Below are positions 61,411 through 64,000 of a stretch of DNA of 64,000 nucleotides, one piece after another; position 1 is the stretch's first letter; the number at the start of each line of letters is the position of its first letter. The notes beneath the pieces are model-generated. The model was given only the letters and a program-made list of their open reading frames with translations, was not told the DNA's origin and did not search any database. The stretch comes from Phallusia mammillata (taxonomy: Eukaryota; Chordata; Ascidiacea; Phlebobranchia; Ascidiidae). Location: contig QLIY01000638.1 in the NCBI GenBank assembly GCA_003260075.1, forward strand, positions 1 to 64,000, written 5' to 3'. Made by a program: the position numbers and the translations under genes.

Positions 61411-64000
61411 GTAAGTTTTGCTTCAACAGAATTTTATTCAAATAGAATCCTTTGTTATTTATGGTTATCAATCCCAAACCGTCTACAAAATGGACCTAGC
61501 CCGTAGACATGTGGTTTTCATTAACACTTACAGAAGACGATTCTCCCAAACTGTTGAAACGTAGTATCACGTGTTCATGTATATGGCCAAAGGTTTTCAG
61601 GTAGTTTCTTGATTGGTGCTATATTAGTGTGCACAAACACTCCCCCCCCCCCTACAGAAGACGATTCTCCCAAACTGTTGAAACGTAGTATCACGTGTTC
61701 CTGTATATGGCCAAAGGTTTTAAGGTAGTTTCTTGATTGGTGCTATATAAGTGTGTACAACACTCAAGCTGGTTCCGTGAACCATAAATGGCCAAACTTT
61801 CGTTTTGTATGAAACTTCCCCCGCTATTGTTGCTTATGTTGCAACCGGATTTTAATTCAACACAAATTTAGCGCTTAGAAAGCTATTTATGGGTTTCATG
61901 ACATAACTGTGGTAAAACAATGCAAATTATGTACAAAGCTTTCAAATTCGGAAGGGGCCCTATATATGTATTGGTAAAATATAGCTTACACTCCTGTTGC
62001 AGCTTAACTAACTAACTGTGTACGGTCAACTATAAAATGCAGTCCCAAAAGTTGAAACTATTTCTAGTTAGCTATGTCGCTTTGTAGCTGAGGTGGTCAA
62101 ATTGTGGTAGCTTCAAAATACACGTTCAGGTGATGAACAGGGACAAAAACCGTTGTAACATTCTTTAGGTCTGTTTGTCAGGCAGCATTTTAGTTCTCTT
62201 GGTCATTGACATGGCGCAACGCATTAATCATTGGCAGAACGGCTAGCATTTCTCTGTTTCGGGCGGATTGATGGCTATGCGTTAACAGATTAAAGTTCAT
62301 CTCTTGTTGTCACGTTGGAGCGAATCGAATCGTGAAGTCGGTGGTCGGCGAAAAGTCAGAGTAAACGCCTGTGTGCATGTACGACCTTGCACGCTTTAAG
62401 ATCTTCGCCTCCATCAACCCCCATGCGCTTTAGATATGTTTTCGCGTGACACCTTTGCGCAATCGGAATAGCGAACTGAAATAGTTTCAGGCCTTTGCTG
62501 TGGAAACCGCTTCGGTCGTTTAGTCCCACCGCAAAAATTACGTGTACGCTAAAAATACGCGAGTCATTACAACACGGCAAAACATCTTTAAGTTGTAATA
62601 CACAACGGTACAGACATCTTTTACGTGACACGGGCTCATGTAAAGGTTGTGGTTTGTCTCGGCTTCTAGTTTTTCACTACAATACGGAGAATAAACCATG
62701 CGATCTTGGGCTGTTTCAAGTGGCCACAGATAACCCGCACCTGTAAAACGTTCTGTTTGTCTTGCTGAGATTTCAGTACTTGATCGTGCTTTGTAGCTGG
62801 TTTTGAAGGACTATGTTGCAATTATGGTGTTTGCGTTTTCGATTTCTGGTGGTTTGTATAAAGATGTCGTCACCCACACCAAAACGAATTCGCCACCAAA
62901 CTTTTATAAGTGCTTTGTTGAAGTTGTGATATTTTAGACAAAAATTCACAAAGCAGTTTATATGTCGCCCTTTTTTACCATTGTACGGCACCAAGTTGCA
63001 TCCCTTCTATTCGGTTTGTTTCACCATACATTGTGATGTTTTACGCGCAAATACTGGCTTTGATCTTTTTTCACAGAATACCGAAGTTCATGTATTTTCT
63101 GGGTTTGTACAAAATTATAAAATCTCTTCACGGTTCTAAGTATAGACCCCCCCCCCCCATTGTACGGCACCAAGTTGCATCCCTTCTATTCGGTTTGTTT
63201 CACCTGCTGATGACAAAAGAAACTGTCGATACATTGTGATGTTTTACGCGCAATTACTGGCTTTGATCTTTTTTCACAGAATACCGAAGTTCATGCATTT
63301 TCTGGGTTTGTACAAAGTTATAAAATCTGCTCACGGTTTTAAGTATAGAGTCACTATTTAAACATGTTAGTATTATAGCGTGGCACATTGTATGCAGTAC
63401 CAAGCGTCAATCGGTCCTATTAGATTATAGAACAACCCATTGTTCAGTACTTAGGATGTCCTTGATACCAACACCGTTGTTTTATCACACATTTGAACCT
63501 TATGCATAACTTAACCGCTGCCACGTGGAGGTTGGACTATACATACGGCGTTAATTCAACGCTTCCCCCCCCCCATGTCCTTGATACCAACACCGTTGTT
63601 TTATCACACATTTGAACCTTATACATAACTTAACCGCTGCCACGTCGAGGTTGGACTATACATAGGGCGTTAATTCAACGCTAACCAACTTCGGTTTTGC
63701 TTTGTTGATAAAACGGGTGGTTAGGTAAACATCAGTGGTCGGTTAATGTTTGCAGGCAGACACTAACCGGTATTTATGCGACCGGTTCTGGCATTTGCGC
63801 CAAGCTAAATAAAAGGAGTCTAACTATCTTTTTCTTTGCTTGCCACCTTCAAGTTATTTTCGTGTAGTCTATGATGCGCCTCAAAGGCCTGTATATGCAC
63901 ATTCTTGCGCATATGTCAGCTTGATTTAAACGTTGTGATGTTGAAGTTCTTGATCGTGTTGATGGTAGACTGGTATATTAGGTCTAGACGGCAGTGCTGT
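61411..64000. other. terminal 2.6 kb, duplicated blocks, no gene recognised
   Basis: Three duplications flank C runs: about 61532-61641 and 61653-61760 (run 61642-61652); 62978-63146 and 63159-63350 (run 63147-63158); 63448-63564 and 63575-63682 (run 63565-63574). Open frames crossing these joins are not credible. Confidence 0.5.

Larger units (their letters stand above)
9470..63574. other. series of short C homopolymers marking sequence joins
   Basis: Short runs (about 10-17 nt): 9470-9480, 9906-9922, 14703-14712, 16087-16096, 21865-21874, 22820-22829, 23245-23254, 24066-24075, 24250-24260, 25407-25418, 26675-26684, 26965-26975, 27092-27101, 29088-29098, 29334-29343, 30046-30055, 31657-31666, 32380-32389, 33524-33533, 35098-35107, 35416-35425, 36829-36838, 38078-38087, 38909-38918, 40314-40324, 44309-44318, 45392-45404, 48641-48650, 49369-49378, 54845-54854, 55535-55545, 56705-56715, 57047-57057, 57248-57257, 57352-57361, 58206-58215, 61642-61652, 63147-63158, 63565-63574. 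Most lie between two near-identical copies of neighbouring sequence. Confidence 0.8.

Noticed and set aside
9470-63682. Repeated units separated by uniform spacers, as in a CRISPR-like or other array
   Set aside because: The flanking copies differ from site to site; only the spacer letter is shared. This is an animal genome, and each pair is a local duplicate of its own neighbourhood.

Overview
The window is animal nuclear DNA, AT-rich, with many short introns. Several signs point to a tunicate, probably a phlebobranch ascidian of the Ciona/Phallusia type, though the species is not fixed. One gene encodes calaxin, a Ca2+ sensor of axonemal dynein first described in Ciona. Two genes encode small cationic peptide precursors with the signal / cationic core / acidic tail plan of ascidian antimicrobial peptides. 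Two unrelated genes sit 1 nt apart on one strand, as in tunicate operons. Local copies differ at roughly the level expected between haplotypes of a very polymorphic outbred animal.

Layout: a trypsin-like protease (1311-3579, +); two related antimicrobial-type peptide genes (5039-5865 and 8101-10262, both -); a 3.3 kb gap; UNC119 (13626-17713, -) divergent from the RNA helicase A gene DHX9 (18932-35002, +); KLHDC9 (35159-36952, -), convergent with DHX9 and head-to-head with calaxin (37342-39785, +); ACAD8 isobutyryl-CoA dehydrogenase (40983-45727, +); the mitochondrial dicarboxylate carrier SLC25A10 (47849-51605, -); a PRKRIP1/MANBAL gene pair (53346-54108, -). After that come about 10 kb of sparse DNA with a gypsy-type LTR fragment, an inverted-repeat element and one or two orphan exons. 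The introns of UNC119, DHX9, calaxin, ACAD8 and SLC25A10 were joined by hand; the coding sums of the complete genes are exact multiples of three.

Functional links: UNC119 (carries lipidated cargo to cilia), calaxin (dynein regulation) and KLHDC9 (poorly characterised) suggest a cilium-related neighbourhood, and the calaxin/KLHDC9 promoter holds an RFX-type X-box. ACAD8 and SLC25A10 are adjacent mitochondrial metabolism genes. Short non-autonomous hAT-like elements with 8-bp target duplications litter the introns.

A caution governs everything else. More than 40 pure runs of G (before 8.4 kb) or C (after 9.4 kb), all at least 10 and under 100 nt long, lie in the window. Most are flanked by two near-identical copies of the same local sequence. 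They look like gap padding at haplotype-overlap joins, not biology: they truncate or shuffle real exons (most clearly in DHX9 at 24035-24438), and they create poly-Gly/poly-Pro reading frames that should be ignored. I found no convincing new multi-gene system. The best leads are the peptide gene pair, the 1-nt MANBAL-PRKRIP1 junction and the X-box between calaxin and KLHDC9.
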